A stretch of DNA of 10,991 bases from an uncultured bacterium (GTDB lineage: Bacteria > Bacteroidota > Ignavibacteria > Kapaibacteriales > UBA2268), in contig CALLXS010000018.1 of the NCBI GenBank assembly GCA_937875295.1, forward strand, positions 1 through 10,991, in the 5' to 3' direction. The notes beneath the pieces were generated by a model, which was not told the DNA's origin, did no database searches, and saw nothing but the letters and a program-made list of their open reading frames with translations. How positions within the stretch are numbered: the first letter of the stretch is position 1; each line of letters begins with the position of its first letter. The translations under genes and the position numbers were made by a program. This document shows, one piece after another, positions 1-8,313 of the stretch.

Positions 1-10
1 CGGAGACTAT

Positions 11-1999
11 ATGTCAGAACTTCCTAATAAGAATAATAAAAAAAATATATTTGGCGACGATAACAATCCTAACAATCAAAGTCCACAGGTAAAGATATTT
101 AAAAACATAATTGTCTGGGGCATTTTGCTTTCAGCATTCATTGTAATGTTTTCAATGATGAACAATATTGAAAACGAGGAAACCCTAGTATCATATTCAG
201 AATATAAAGAAATTTTAAATAGTGGTAAGATTTCTACTGCACGTATTGAAAAATCACAATATAATGACTACGACTTTTTCGGAGAACTAAGAGAACCAAT
301 TAAAATAAACGTAAATGGTAGGTATAAAGATATTACAAAATTTCGCACTAAATTAGGTATCATCAATTCTGATACTGAAAAAGAATGGGCTGAAAAGGGG
401 ATTAATTGGAAATATGAAAAAAGTGATGATAGTATTTGGAATATTATCTTTTCATTCTTGCCTTGGGTAGTATTAATTGGTATTTATATTTTCTTTATTA
501 GGAGAATGCAAGGTGGTGCCGGAGGTGGTAAAAATGGAGTATTTTCATTCGGAAAATCAAAAGCAAAATTATTAAATGAAAATCAGAAAAAAATTACTTT
601 TGCAGATGTAGCTGGTGCTGACGAAGCAAAATATGAACTTGAAGAAATAATAGAATTTTTAAAAGAACCAAAGAAATTTCAAAGACTTGGTGGTAAAATT
701 CCACGTGGCGTTTTGCTGTTAGGACCTCCAGGCACAGGAAAAACTTTGCTAGCAAGAGCTGTGGCAGGAGAATCAGGAGTACCATTCTTTAGTATTTCAG
801 GAGCTGATTTCGTAGAAATGTTCGTTGGTGTGGGTGCAAGTAGAGTAAGAGATTTATTCGACCAAGCTCAAAAAAATAGTCCATGTATAGTTTTTATAGA
901 TGAAATTGATGCTGTAGGAAGACATAGAGGAGCTGGTTTGGGTGGTGGTCATGATGAAAGAGAACAAACTCTTAATCAATTATTAGTTGAAATGGATGGA
1001 TTTGAGCAAAATAGTGGAGTAATTGTTATTGCTGCTACTAATAGACCTGATGTACTTGATCCGGCATTACTAAGACCAGGAAGATTTGATCGTCAAATTG
1101 TTGTAGATAGACCAGATATTAAAGGACGTGAAGGTATTTTGAAAGTCCATACTAAGAAAATACCTTTAGCAGAAGATGTAGATTTATCTGTATTAGCTAA
1201 AGGAACTCCCGGATTTTCAGGAGCTGATTTGGCAAATATGGTAAATGAAGCAGCTTTATTTGCAGCAAGAAGAAATAGCGAAAAAGTAACAATGTATGAC
1301 TTTGAAATGTCTAAAGATAAAGTAATGATGGGCGTAGAGAGGAAAAGTATGGTTATCTCAGACAAAGAAAAAGAATCTACTGCTTATCATGAAATGGGGC
1401 ATGCTTTAGTTGGAGCATTATTACCAAATTCTGACCCAGTACATAAGATTTCTATTATCCCTCGTGGAAGAGCTTTAGGCGTAACATCTTATTTACCTTT
1501 AGAAGATACACATTCATGGAATAAAGACTATATTGAATCTCAAATTGTGATATTGCTTTCGGGTAGAGCTGCTGAAAAAATTGTATTTAATCAATATTCT
1601 ACAGGTGCATCTAATGATCTGGAAAGAGCTACTAAATTAGCTAAAAAAATGGTTTGCGAATGGGGAATGAGTGAAGTTTTAGGTCCTGTAAATTATGGAG
1701 CAAATTCTGAAGAAGTATTTTTAGGACGTGAAATTGCTCAAAATAAAGATCATAGCGAGGAAACTGCATTAAAAATCGATAATGAAATTAGAAGAATATT
1801 AGTCTCAAGTGCCGAAAAATCTGATAAATTGCTTAATGAAAATATCGATATGCTTCATAAAGCATCTAAAGTACTATTAGAAAGAGAAACCTTAGAAGGT
1901 GAAGAGCTACAAATGCTTATGAGAGGCGAAGAACTTCCACCTATGAATATTAAGAAGTTAGAGGCTTTAAAATCAATTAAAATTGACGATCTAAAATAA
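11..1999 (+). CDS. ftsH: ATP-dependent zinc metalloprotease FtsH
   Basis: Membrane-anchored AAA+ protease that extracts and degrades misassembled membrane proteins and some short-lived cytosolic regulators, working as a hexamer on the cytoplasmic face. Visible parts: a cytosolic N-terminus, transmembrane helix about 33-52, a small periplasmic domain, second helix about 144-163, Walker A GPPGTGKT at 238-245, pore motif FVGVG at 271-275, Walker B IVFIDEID at 293-300, the second region of homology ending RPGRFDR (355-361) with arginine fingers R358 and R361, zinc site HEMGH at 460-464, and the third zinc ligand D536 in NDLERAT. The 662-residue length is normal for the family. The zinc motif carries Met where HEAGH is usual; the metal ligands and catalytic Glu are intact. 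GGAG lies 6 bases before the ATG and supports this start. The promoter is outside the window; an intrinsic terminator follows at 2043-2077. Identification is secure. Confidence 0.98.
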   Translation: MSELPNKNNKKNIFGDDNNPNNQSPQVKIFKNIIVWGILLSAFIVMFSMMNNIENEETLVSYSEYKEILNSGKISTARIEKSQYNDYDFFGELREPIKINVNGRYKDITKFRTKLGIINSDTEKEWAEKGINWKYEKSDDSIWNIIFSFLPWVVLIGIYIFFIRRMQGGAGGGKNGVFSFGKSKAKLLNENQKKITFADVAGADEAKYELEEIIEFLKEPKKFQRLGGKIPRGVLLLGPPGTGKTLLARAVAGESGVPFFSISGADFVEMFVGVGASRVRDLFDQAQKNSPCIVFIDEIDAVGRHRGAGLGGGHDEREQTLNQLLVEMDGFEQNSGVIVIAATNRPDVLDPALLRPGRFDRQIVVDRPDIKGREGILKVHTKKIPLAEDVDLSVLAKGTPGFSGADLANMVNEAALFAARRNSEKVTMYDFEMSKDKVMMGVERKSMVISDKEKESTAYHEMGHALVGALLPNSDPVHKISIIPRGRALGVTSYLPLEDTHSWNKDYIESQIVILLSGRAAEKIVFNQYSTGASNDLERATKLAKKMVCEWGMSEVLGPVNYGANSEEVFLGREIAQNKDHSEETALKIDNEIRRILVSSAEKSDKLLNENIDMLHKASKVLLERETLEGEELQMLMRGEELPPMNIKKLEALKSIKIDDLK

Positions 2000-2042
2000 A
2001 TTAAAGAAAACAAGTAAACCTTATAAAAATAATAATATTAGC

Positions 2043-2077
2043 AAATTGCAGGAGATTATATTCTTCTGCAATTTTTT
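2043..2077 (+). terminator. Intrinsic terminator after ftsH
   Basis: A 13-bp stem (2043-2055 with 2062-2074, one G-T pair) closes a 6-base loop and runs into six T (2072-2077). It starts 44 bases after the ftsH stop codon and ends 13 bases before the anmK start. It should end the ftsH transcript. It also implies that anmK is expressed by readthrough or from a promoter in the short stretch 2000-2089, where I see no clear promoter. Confidence 0.85.
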
Positions 2078-2089
2078 AATGAAAATAAA

Positions 2090-3238
2090 ATGAATTTAGA
2101 AATTAATAGCAATGATATTGTATGCGGAATAATGACTGGTACTTCATTAGATGGAGTTGATATTGCATTCAGTAAATTTGATATTAATAACTCGTTGAAA
2201 ATAGAATTGCTTGGATATTCTACTTTACCATATCCACCTTCCTTTTCTAATTATGTAAAACAATTAATCTCTAATCCAAATTGGAGAGATATTTCTTTTC
2301 TTAATTATTTTATTGCAGAATTATATCAAAAAGCAATATTATTTTCTGCAAATAGATTTAATCTTAATATAAGTGATATTAAATTAATTGGAATACATGG
2401 TCAAACTATGTGGCATGAACCAAATGGAATTGAATTATTTAATTCCAAAATACCGTCTACTTTACAAATTGGCAATGCATCTGTACTTGCTACTAAAATG
2501 GGTATTCCAGTTGTTAGCGATTTTCGTGCTGCTGATATGGCTTTAGGCGGTCAGGGGGCTCCATTAGTCCCAAGATTTGACTATGATTATTTTAAATCTA
2601 ATAATGATAATATAGTTTGTCTTAATATCGGGGGAATGGCTAATATAACTTATTTACCTGAAAATTCAGATATTAAAGATGTTATAGCGTTTGATACTGG
2701 ACCGGGAAATGTTTTAATTGATCTTATAATGAAGAAATATTTTAATAAAGAATATGATTCAAATGGTGAAATTGCTCGCTTAGGAAAAATTAATGAAATA
2801 TTATTAGAAAGTTTATTAAATGATGATTTTGTGAAATGTCTTCCACCTAAGTCAACTGGTCGAGAATATTATAATGAAGAATATTTGAATAAATACAATA
2901 TCAATGGATACGACCAAGTAGATATATTACATACGCTTACGCATTTCACCTCAAAGAGTATAGAATATAATATTAAACAATTTTGTAAGAAAGTAGATAA
3001 AATAATTGTATCAGGAGGAGGAGTTAGGAATTTATTTTTAATGGAAATATTACAATCATTATTTCCAAGTATTTTAATTGAAACATCTGAGGATTATAAA
3101 ATTCCAATTGATGCAAAAGAAGCAATTGCATTTGCATATATGGCTTATAGAACTGTTAATGGGTTGCCATCGAACATACCTTCTGTAACTGGAGCAAGTA
3201 GAGAAGCGATTTTAGGAAGTTTAAGTTTTCCATTCTAA
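2090..3238 (+). CDS. anmK: Anhydro-N-acetylmuramic acid kinase AnmK
   Basis: Kinase of murein recycling. It hydrolyses the 1,6-anhydro ring of anhydroMurNAc and phosphorylates the sugar to MurNAc-6-phosphate, using ATP in the cytoplasm. The actin/hexokinase-type fold is visible as GTSLDGVD at 17-24 (phosphate loop), GIHGQT at 101-106, SDFRAADMALGGQGAPL at 143-159 (the conserved block carrying the catalytic aspartate), NIGGMANIT at 179-187, DTGPGN at 202-207, and a late SGGGVRN block (about 307-313) that binds the nucleotide. Length 382 is typical or slightly long. The ATG at 2090 is chosen because the earlier ATG at 2079 is out of frame and stops after four codons. No Shine-Dalgarno is evident. 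The gene follows the ftsH terminator and converges on mnmA with 2 bp between stop codons. No other recycling gene is in the window. Confidence 0.96.
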   Translation: MNLEINSNDIVCGIMTGTSLDGVDIAFSKFDINNSLKIELLGYSTLPYPPSFSNYVKQLISNPNWRDISFLNYFIAELYQKAILFSANRFNLNISDIKLIGIHGQTMWHEPNGIELFNSKIPSTLQIGNASVLATKMGIPVVSDFRAADMALGGQGAPLVPRFDYDYFKSNNDNIVCLNIGGMANITYLPENSDIKDVIAFDTGPGNVLIDLIMKKYFNKEYDSNGEIARLGKINEILLESLLNDDFVKCLPPKSTGREYYNEEYLNKYNINGYDQVDILHTLTHFTSKSIEYNIKQFCKKVDKIIVSGGGVRNLFLMEILQSLFPSILIETSEDYKIPIDAKEAIAFAYMAYRTVNGLPSNIPSVTGASREAILGSLSFPF

Positions 3239-3240
3239 AA

Positions 3241-4305
3241 TTATTTTACGTAACTAATTATACCTCCACCTATTAACATATCACCATCATAAATTACTAA
3301 TGATTGCCCAATTGCAATTGAATTTTTTGAATTTACAAATTCAACTATTAATTTATTATTTTCAATTTTGCAATATGCTTCATTACCTTGGTCTCTGTAT
3401 CTGATTTTTACATTATAAATTTTTTCTTGCTGAAGAGGTTGATTTATCATTAAATTAACGTTTTCTGCTTCTAAATAATTATTCGAAATATTATCTATTG
3501 TTTCTAAATTTATAATATTTTCATTTGCGTCAATTGATTTCACATAAAGTGGTTCACTGTGAGATAGTCCTAATCCTTTTCTTTGACCGACAGTATAAAA
3601 TGGATACCCATTATGAGTTCCTTTTATCTTGCCTCTAAATATAAAATTTCCTTTTTGAACTTTATTCTCAAAATTAGCATTCTCAATTAGATATTTTCGA
3701 TAATCGTTATCAGGTATAAAACATATTTCTTGAGAATCAGGCTTTGAATTTACATTAATATTATTTCTCTTTGCAATATCTCGAATTTCAGATTTAAGAT
3801 AATTCCCTAGTGGAAAAACTATCTTTGACATTTGTTCGGGATTCAGTCCCCAGAGAAAATATGTTTGGTCTTTAGTAGAGTCTTTTGCTTTTGAAATGAT
3901 GTTTTGTTGTAATTGGTCATCAAAATTAATTTTAGCATAATGTCCTGTAGCTATTAAAGGGATATTTTCTTTATTAGCGTAATCTAAAAGTACTTTAAAT
4001 TTCAAATTTGGATTGCAATATGCACAAGGGTTTGGGGTACGACCTCGAGAATATTCTTCAATAAAATATTTAATAACTGAATTTGAAAATTCTTTGGAAA
4101 TATCTATAATGTGATGCTTAATATTTAAAGAATCAGCAGCATTTTTTGCATCATTTAAGAAAGTTAAATTTTCTGGGTCGGAATTAGTTTGTTGATTAAA
4201 AGTAAGCCCAATAACTTCATAACCCATTTCTTTTAAAAGAATTATTGCCGTAGAAGAATCAACTCCTCCACTCATACCTAATAAAATTCTTTTTTTATCA
4301 TTCAT
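3241..4305 (-). CDS. mnmA: tRNA-specific 2-thiouridylase MnmA
   Basis: Installs the 2-thio group on U34 of tRNAs for Lys, Glu and Gln, using ATP to adenylate the base and persulfide sulfur from a carrier or desulfurase. The PP-loop ATP pyrophosphatase motif SGGVDSS is at 12-18. The catalytic cysteine lies in TPNPCAYCN (C94) and the second redox cysteine in SQEICFI (C195). ATGHYA (119-124) and KDQTYFLW (145-152) are further family blocks, and the C-terminal part (about 210-354) fits the central and beta-barrel tRNA-binding domains. The 354-residue length is close to the usual 360-370. The ATG at 4305 gives the normal short N-terminus before the PP-loop. An intrinsic terminator for the upstream gene ends only about 20 bp before this start, so the mnmA promoter must overlap that hairpin or the gene relies on readthrough. 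Bacteroidota often carry MnmA paralogues, so specificity is inferred. Confidence 0.96.
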   Translation of the reverse strand: MNDKKRILLGMSGGVDSSTAIILLKEMGYEVIGLTFNQQTNSDPENLTFLNDAKNAADSLNIKHHIIDISKEFSNSVIKYFIEEYSRGRTPNPCAYCNPNLKFKVLLDYANKENIPLIATGHYAKINFDDQLQQNIISKAKDSTKDQTYFLWGLNPEQMSKIVFPLGNYLKSEIRDIAKRNNINVNSKPDSQEICFIPDNDYRKYLIENANFENKVQKGNFIFRGKIKGTHNGYPFYTVGQRKGLGLSHSEPLYVKSIDANENIINLETIDNISNNYLEAENVNLMINQPLQQEKIYNVKIRYRDQGNEAYCKIENNKLIVEFVNSKNSIAIGQSLVIYDGDMLIGGGIISYVK

Positions 4306-4325
4306 TATATACTTGATAATTCAAT

Positions 4326-4359
4326 AAAAAAATTCTTCGCTATTTGGAATAACGAAGAA
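4326..4359 (-). terminator. Intrinsic terminator between the DUF4019-like gene and mnmA
   Basis: Read on the minus strand, a 12-bp stem (4348-4359 with 4333-4344, one G-T pair) closes a 3-base loop (or a slightly larger one if the end pairs open) and is followed by seven T (4332-4326). It lies 36 bases past the stop codon of the small secreted-protein gene and about 20 bases before the mnmA ATG. The plus-strand reading has no T-run, so it acts on minus-strand transcripts. It could be a plain terminator or an attenuator in the mnmA leader. Confidence 0.8.
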
Positions 4360-4394
4360 CTTTATAAAATCATTTATTGATACGAACAATATAA

Positions 4395-4865
4395 CTATTC
4401 ATCAGAGAAGAAATATTCACTCATATCGTCTAATTTCACATTTACAACGATCCATCCAGATTTTGGAGAATTGTAAAAAGTAAATATCCATCTCATAGGA
4501 TAATTTGATTGGATACCTAAGTATCTGAGTCTAATGAGCGAAGGGCAAGCGATTTCAGAGCTTACTGCTTCTCCACCTTTTATTTTTCCATAAAGCACTA
4601 CTGCTTGTTTGGTTTGGTCGATTAAATTTTTTACTTGTTCTTCTTTGTTTCTAAATGGGCTATTTAATAATAAATTATCAAAAGCTTCTTTAAATTCATT
4701 TCTACCTAATAAATCAAAGAAATTTGTACATCTTATTTGTAATTCATCTGGTACATTAATAAATTGAGATGAATTACTTCCTGGACGAGTAGCAGCATTT
4801 TCTTGTGAAAACAAGCTAAGCGCTGAGAAGATCAAGAAAAAAACATATAAATTTAATTTTTTCAT
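4395..4865 (-). CDS. Small secreted DUF4019-like (NTF2-like fold) protein
   Basis: A 156-residue protein of unknown function. The first 21 residues are a clear Sec signal peptide (two Lys, a hydrophobic run at about 5-19, SLFSQ near the cut). No lipobox cysteine follows, so a soluble periplasmic protein is expected. The mature part has a helical region with FFDLLGRNEFKEAFD (about 49-63), then strand-like stretches with VVLYGKIKGGE (about 89-99) and a C-terminal WIFTFYN and GWIVVNVKLD. That order (helices, then a curved sheet ending in an aromatic, VVNV-type strand) resembles DUF4019/DUF3887-type NTF2-like domains. The family name is my recollection of the pattern, not a search result. It stands alone with its own terminator, upstream of mnmA and downstream of the pseudouridine synthase gene, with 140 AT-rich bases between. 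No convincing promoter was found. Confidence 0.75.
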   Translation of the reverse strand: MKKLNLYVFFLIFSALSLFSQENAATRPGSNSSQFINVPDELQIRCTNFFDLLGRNEFKEAFDNLLLNSPFRNKEEQVKNLIDQTKQAVVLYGKIKGGEAVSSEIACPSLIRLRYLGIQSNYPMRWIFTFYNSPKSGWIVVNVKLDDMSEYFFSDE

Positions 4866-5005
4866 AAAAATTTTATATATATTATTAATTTGTAATTGCT
4901 AAATAAAAAAATGCTAAATAAAAAATATTTTTATTTTTTTATTACTTACTTTAACAATTACTATTATCGGCTAATAATAAAAAAAGTGAATAAAATATTT
5001 AATTT

Positions 5006-5761
5006 TTATAATCCAACTAATCTCTTTAAATGGCTAATTTCTTCACGAGTCAAATATCTATATTTCCCTCTCAATAATCCACTTACATTTAAATTTGCAT
5101 AAAATTTCCTATGTAATTTCTTAACTTCGTAGCCGAAGGCTTCGAACATTCTCCGGACTTCACGATTCTTTCCTTCTTTAATTGAGATAGTAACTTGTGT
5201 GTGGTCTTTAGTATTTACAAATAGTTCGCAAGGGGAAGTTTTCCCATCTTCTAATTCAATACCCTCAGAAATTTCTTTGCAATGATTAAAATCAATATTT
5301 TTATTAAGCCCCACTTCATATACTTTTTCAACTTCATATTTCGGGTGCATTAATCTATTTGCTAGTTCTCCATCATTTGTAAGTAACAATAAACCGGTAG
5401 TATTTCTATCTAATCTTCCGACGGGAAATACTCTTACAGAAACATTAATTAAGTCCATAACGGTTTTTCTGCCTTGTTCGTCGCTTGTCGTTGTGATATA
5501 ATCTTTAGGTTTGTTTAAAATGATGTATCTATGCTGAATAATATGCGAAATAGGGTCGCCATTAATTGTAACAAGGGCATCAGGTTCGATTTTAGTACCA
5601 AGATCAATAGTTATGCGACCATCGACTTTAACCACTCCAGCAGAAATTAATTCATCTGCTTTTCTTCGAGAGCAATAGCCAGAATCAGCAATATATTTAT
5701 TTAATCTAATTAATCTATCTTTGATAATTTGTTGTTCGGAACTTGTTTTTTTTTGTTTCAT
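5006..5761 (-). CDS. rluB: 23S rRNA pseudouridine synthase, RluB/RsuA family
   Basis: Isomerises a uridine to pseudouridine in rRNA; RluB acts on the peptidyl-transferase region of 23S rRNA. An S4 RNA-binding domain is at about 17-65 (RLNKYIADSGYCSRRKADEL at 19-38). The catalytic domain has YIILNKPKDYITT at 79-91, the active-site block FPVGRLDRNTTGLLLLTNDG at 112-131 with catalytic D118, and the late KEGKNREVRRMFEAFGY block (about 198-214), which is diagnostic of the RsuA/RluB/RluE/RluF group. Length 251 fits an RluB of Bacteroidota type. The basic N-terminal extension before the S4 domain is common. Which of RluB, RluE or RluF is meant cannot be fixed from sequence alone; the S4 domain argues against RluE. 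The gene is divergent from the permease gene across 156 AT-rich bases. Confidence 0.92.
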   Translation of the reverse strand: MKQKKTSSEQQIIKDRLIRLNKYIADSGYCSRRKADELISAGVVKVDGRITIDLGTKIEPDALVTINGDPISHIIQHRYIILNKPKDYITTTSDEQGRKTVMDLINVSVRVFPVGRLDRNTTGLLLLTNDGELANRLMHPKYEVEKVYEVGLNKNIDFNHCKEISEGIELEDGKTSPCELFVNTKDHTQVTISIKEGKNREVRRMFEAFGYEVKKLHRKFYANLNVSGLLRGKYRYLTREEISHLKRLVGL

Positions 5762-5797
5762 ATAATAGGGGTCTAAAAGATAGTGTAGAGATTTTTA

Positions 5798-5814
5798 AAA
5801 TAAATGATTTATTT
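5798..5814. repeat. 17-bp AT-only palindrome in the rluB/permease divergent region
   Basis: A perfect inverted repeat of two 8-base arms around a single G lies in the 156-bp intergenic region between two divergent genes, 37 bases upstream of the rluB-like start. Such a site could be an operator, but all paired bases are A or T in a very AT-rich stretch, so chance is a serious alternative. Confidence 0.3.
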
Positions 5815-5917
5815 GAAAAATAATTCGTAATTTTGATATTCAATTAATTAAAATCATTTATATTAAAAAATGATAATACAAATATAACTATTTTTTAGTA
5901 AAATATTATCTTGTTAA

Positions 5918-7243
5918 ATGAATAAACTATTTCAATTTTTATTATTACCTATTCGATTGTTATTGCGATTATTTTTCAAAGAATATGAATTAAAGATTGC
6001 AGGACAATATTTATTTAGCTTTAAGAGAGATTTTAATTTTATTTCGATAATCACATTTATTTCATTTCTTGGGATTACAATTGGAATTGCTGCTTTAATT
6101 ATAATTCTATCAATTTTCAATGGATTTAGAGATTTTGCTCAAGAGCAAGTTATTAATTTCGACCCTCATATTAAAATCAATATAAAAACAACACAAAGTA
6201 ATTTAGAGAATATTTCAGAAAATGAATATATGCTTAGACATTATTCTGAAGTGGAGCAATATTTACAAAGCAAATCTCAAATATTAAATTACTCACCTGT
6301 AGTAAATGGGAAAATCATCATAAAGGTGAATGAATCATTACAAGTTGCATATTTAACTGGCTTAGATACAAACAAAATAAAGAAAGTATCTGGGATTTCT
6401 AATAAGTGCATTGCAGGAAGGTATTCTCTTGCTAATGAAAATGGAATCCCAAATATTGTAATTGGAGCAGGTCTAGCAGATAATTTAGGGATAATACCCT
6501 TTGATACTTTATTTTTAATATCACCAGATATGATAGAAACTTCCATAAAACAAATGGATTTGAGCTATCAAATTCCAGCAAGAGCTTCAGCTTTTTTTAT
6601 GTCATATTCTAAAGAATATGATGAAACAATGATTTTTTCATCAATCGATTTTGCCGAAGATATATTCTATAAAAACGATAAAATTCAAAGAAATTTCGAT
6701 ATTAGATTAAATAATCTAAATCAAATAGATGATATAATAAAAGATTTAAAAGTAAAATTTCCAAATGATGAAGTGCTGTCGTGGTATGATCTTCATTCTG
6801 ATATGTTTAATATAATGAAACTCGAGAGATTAATGGTGTTTGTAATTTTATCGCTAATTATTACAATAGCTACTTTTAATCTACTTGCATCGCTTACAAT
6901 GACTGTTATTGAAAAGCAAAGCGACATAGCTATTCTTAAAGCTATAGGAGCAGAAAATGCTTCTATAAGAAATATTTTTACTGCAGAGGGATTATTAATT
7001 GGAGTGGTATCAATTTTCTGGGGAACTTTGCTTGGAATTCTATTCTGCTTGGGGCAGATTCATTTCAATTGGTTTAGTCTTGATACGACAAAATATCTAA
7101 TAGATGGTATCCCAATTTCTCTTGAATATTGGAATATTATAATTATTGATATTTTTGCACTGATTTTATCAATATTTTCTACAATATTACCTGCAAAATA
7201 TGCATATAAACAAGAAATAGCAGAATCAATTAGAAATAATTAA
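5918..7243 (+). CDS. LolC/LolE-family ABC transporter permease (FtsX-type)
   Basis: Inner-membrane permease of the lipoprotein-releasing (Lol) / MacB-FtsX type, which lifts outer-membrane lipoproteins from the inner membrane to a periplasmic carrier. Topology fits: an N-terminal amphipathic stretch, transmembrane helix 1 at about 41-66, a periplasmic domain of roughly 230 residues, then three helices at about 305-331, 355-379 and 404-425. The cytoplasmic loop EKQSDIAILKAIGA (332-345) is the conserved coupling segment that contacts the ATPase. Length 441 is slightly above the usual 400-420. No LolD-like ATPase or second permease gene is next to it, so in this genome it may act as a homodimer with an ATPase encoded elsewhere. 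A possible Bacteroidota -7 element (TAATTTTG) lies at 5828-5835 with no good -33 partner. LolC and LolE cannot be told apart here. Confidence 0.88.
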   Translation: MNKLFQFLLLPIRLLLRLFFKEYELKIAGQYLFSFKRDFNFISIITFISFLGITIGIAALIIILSIFNGFRDFAQEQVINFDPHIKINIKTTQSNLENISENEYMLRHYSEVEQYLQSKSQILNYSPVVNGKIIIKVNESLQVAYLTGLDTNKIKKVSGISNKCIAGRYSLANENGIPNIVIGAGLADNLGIIPFDTLFLISPDMIETSIKQMDLSYQIPARASAFFMSYSKEYDETMIFSSIDFAEDIFYKNDKIQRNFDIRLNNLNQIDDIIKDLKVKFPNDEVLSWYDLHSDMFNIMKLERLMVFVILSLIITIATFNLLASLTMTVIEKQSDIAILKAIGAENASIRNIFTAEGLLIGVVSIFWGTLLGILFCLGQIHFNWFSLDTTKYLIDGIPISLEYWNIIIIDIFALILSIFSTILPAKYAYKQEIAESIRNN

Positions 7244-7317
7244 TTACTATATATTAATGATTTACAATTTTTTATAATAAAATTACGTTTATAAAAGTCT
7301 TATTGGAATAATTAACA

Positions 7318-8313
7318 ATGATTAAAAATATGGATTCTAAAACTGAACAAAAAAGATTATTAGATTTAATTGAAAGTAGACTTAAAGAAATCATCCCAAA
7401 TATGAACCCACAAGAGGTTTATGAGCCATTTAGGTACATTATGGCTGAAGGTGGCAAAAGGATCCGCCCAATGCTTGCAGTTCTTACTTGCGGTTGTATT
7501 TGTGGAGTTCCTGAAAAAGCTATTGATGCAGCTTGTAGTATAGAGACTATGCATAATTTTACTCTCGTTCACGATGATATTATGGATAATTCTTCTATTC
7601 GTCGCGGGAAAGAAACTGTCCATAAAAAATGGGACGAATCAGTAGGAATTTTAACTGGTGATACTATGGTCGGCTATTCCTATAGATTTTTAGAAACATA
7701 TTCAAATGAAACAAGTTATAGAGAAATGATTAAGGCTTTGACAACTGCATTAATTGAAGTTGCTGAAGGACAAACTTATGATATGCAATTTAATACAAAT
7801 AAAAATGTAGAATTAAAAGATTATTTCCTAATGATAGGGAAAAAGACTTCTGCACTTTTACAAGGAAGCGTATTATTAGGAGGTAATTGTGCAGGTGCAA
7901 GCAAAGAAGAATTAACAAATTTAGATGAATATGCATATAATTTAGGTATTGCCTTTCAAATTCAAGATGATTTACTTGATATAACTGCAAATCAAGCTAA
8001 ATTTGGAAAACAAATCGGTCAAGATTTAATCGAAGGGAAAAAATCTTATCTTATATTAAAAGCAAGAGAATTAGCAGAAGATAAAAATGATATTCAATTA
8101 ATTGAAAAGTTCTTTAATGATAATGGCTTACAAAAAGAAGAAATTCAAAAAATGAAATCAATTTATGAAAAATTAAATATTTTCGAAATTGCTCAAAATG
8201 AAATAGAAAAATATTTAGAGGTCGCTACTCAATCTATTAATAAATTAAAGAAAAACGAATACACTGAAATACTTTTAGATTTGCTAAAGAGCCTAAATAA
8301 AAGAAATTATTAA
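7318..8313 (+). CDS. Short-chain trans-polyprenyl diphosphate synthase (GGPP/FPP type)
   Basis: Condenses isopentenyl diphosphate with an allylic diphosphate to give trans-prenyl chains for quinones, carotenoids or undecaprenyl precursors. The fold's hallmarks are GGKRIRP at 45-51, the first aspartate-rich motif DDIMD at 86-90, KKTSALL at 175-181 and the second aspartate-rich motif DDLLD at 217-221. Both motifs are intact. The fifth residue before the first motif is Phe81. In this family an aromatic at that site blocks chain growth, and the first motif lacks the two-residue insertion of bacterial type-II FPP synthases. Together this favours a product near C15-C20 over a long-chain octaprenyl-type enzyme; that is inference from the known rule. 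An alternative start is Met5 at 7330. The gene follows the permease after 74 AT-rich bases and may be co-transcribed with it. Confidence 0.9.
   Translation: MIKNMDSKTEQKRLLDLIESRLKEIIPNMNPQEVYEPFRYIMAEGGKRIRPMLAVLTCGCICGVPEKAIDAACSIETMHNFTLVHDDIMDNSSIRRGKETVHKKWDESVGILTGDTMVGYSYRFLETYSNETSYREMIKALTTALIEVAEGQTYDMQFNTNKNVELKDYFLMIGKKTSALLQGSVLLGGNCAGASKEELTNLDEYAYNLGIAFQIQDDLLDITANQAKFGKQIGQDLIEGKKSYLILKARELAEDKNDIQLIEKFFNDNGLQKEEIQKMKSIYEKLNIFEIAQNEIEKYLEVATQSINKLKKNEYTEILLDLLKSLNKRNY

Noticed and set aside
4896..5102. 68-residue plus-strand open frame
   Set aside because: It consists mostly of Lys, Asn, Tyr and Phe from AT-rich spacer and overlaps the 3' end of the pseudouridine synthase gene.
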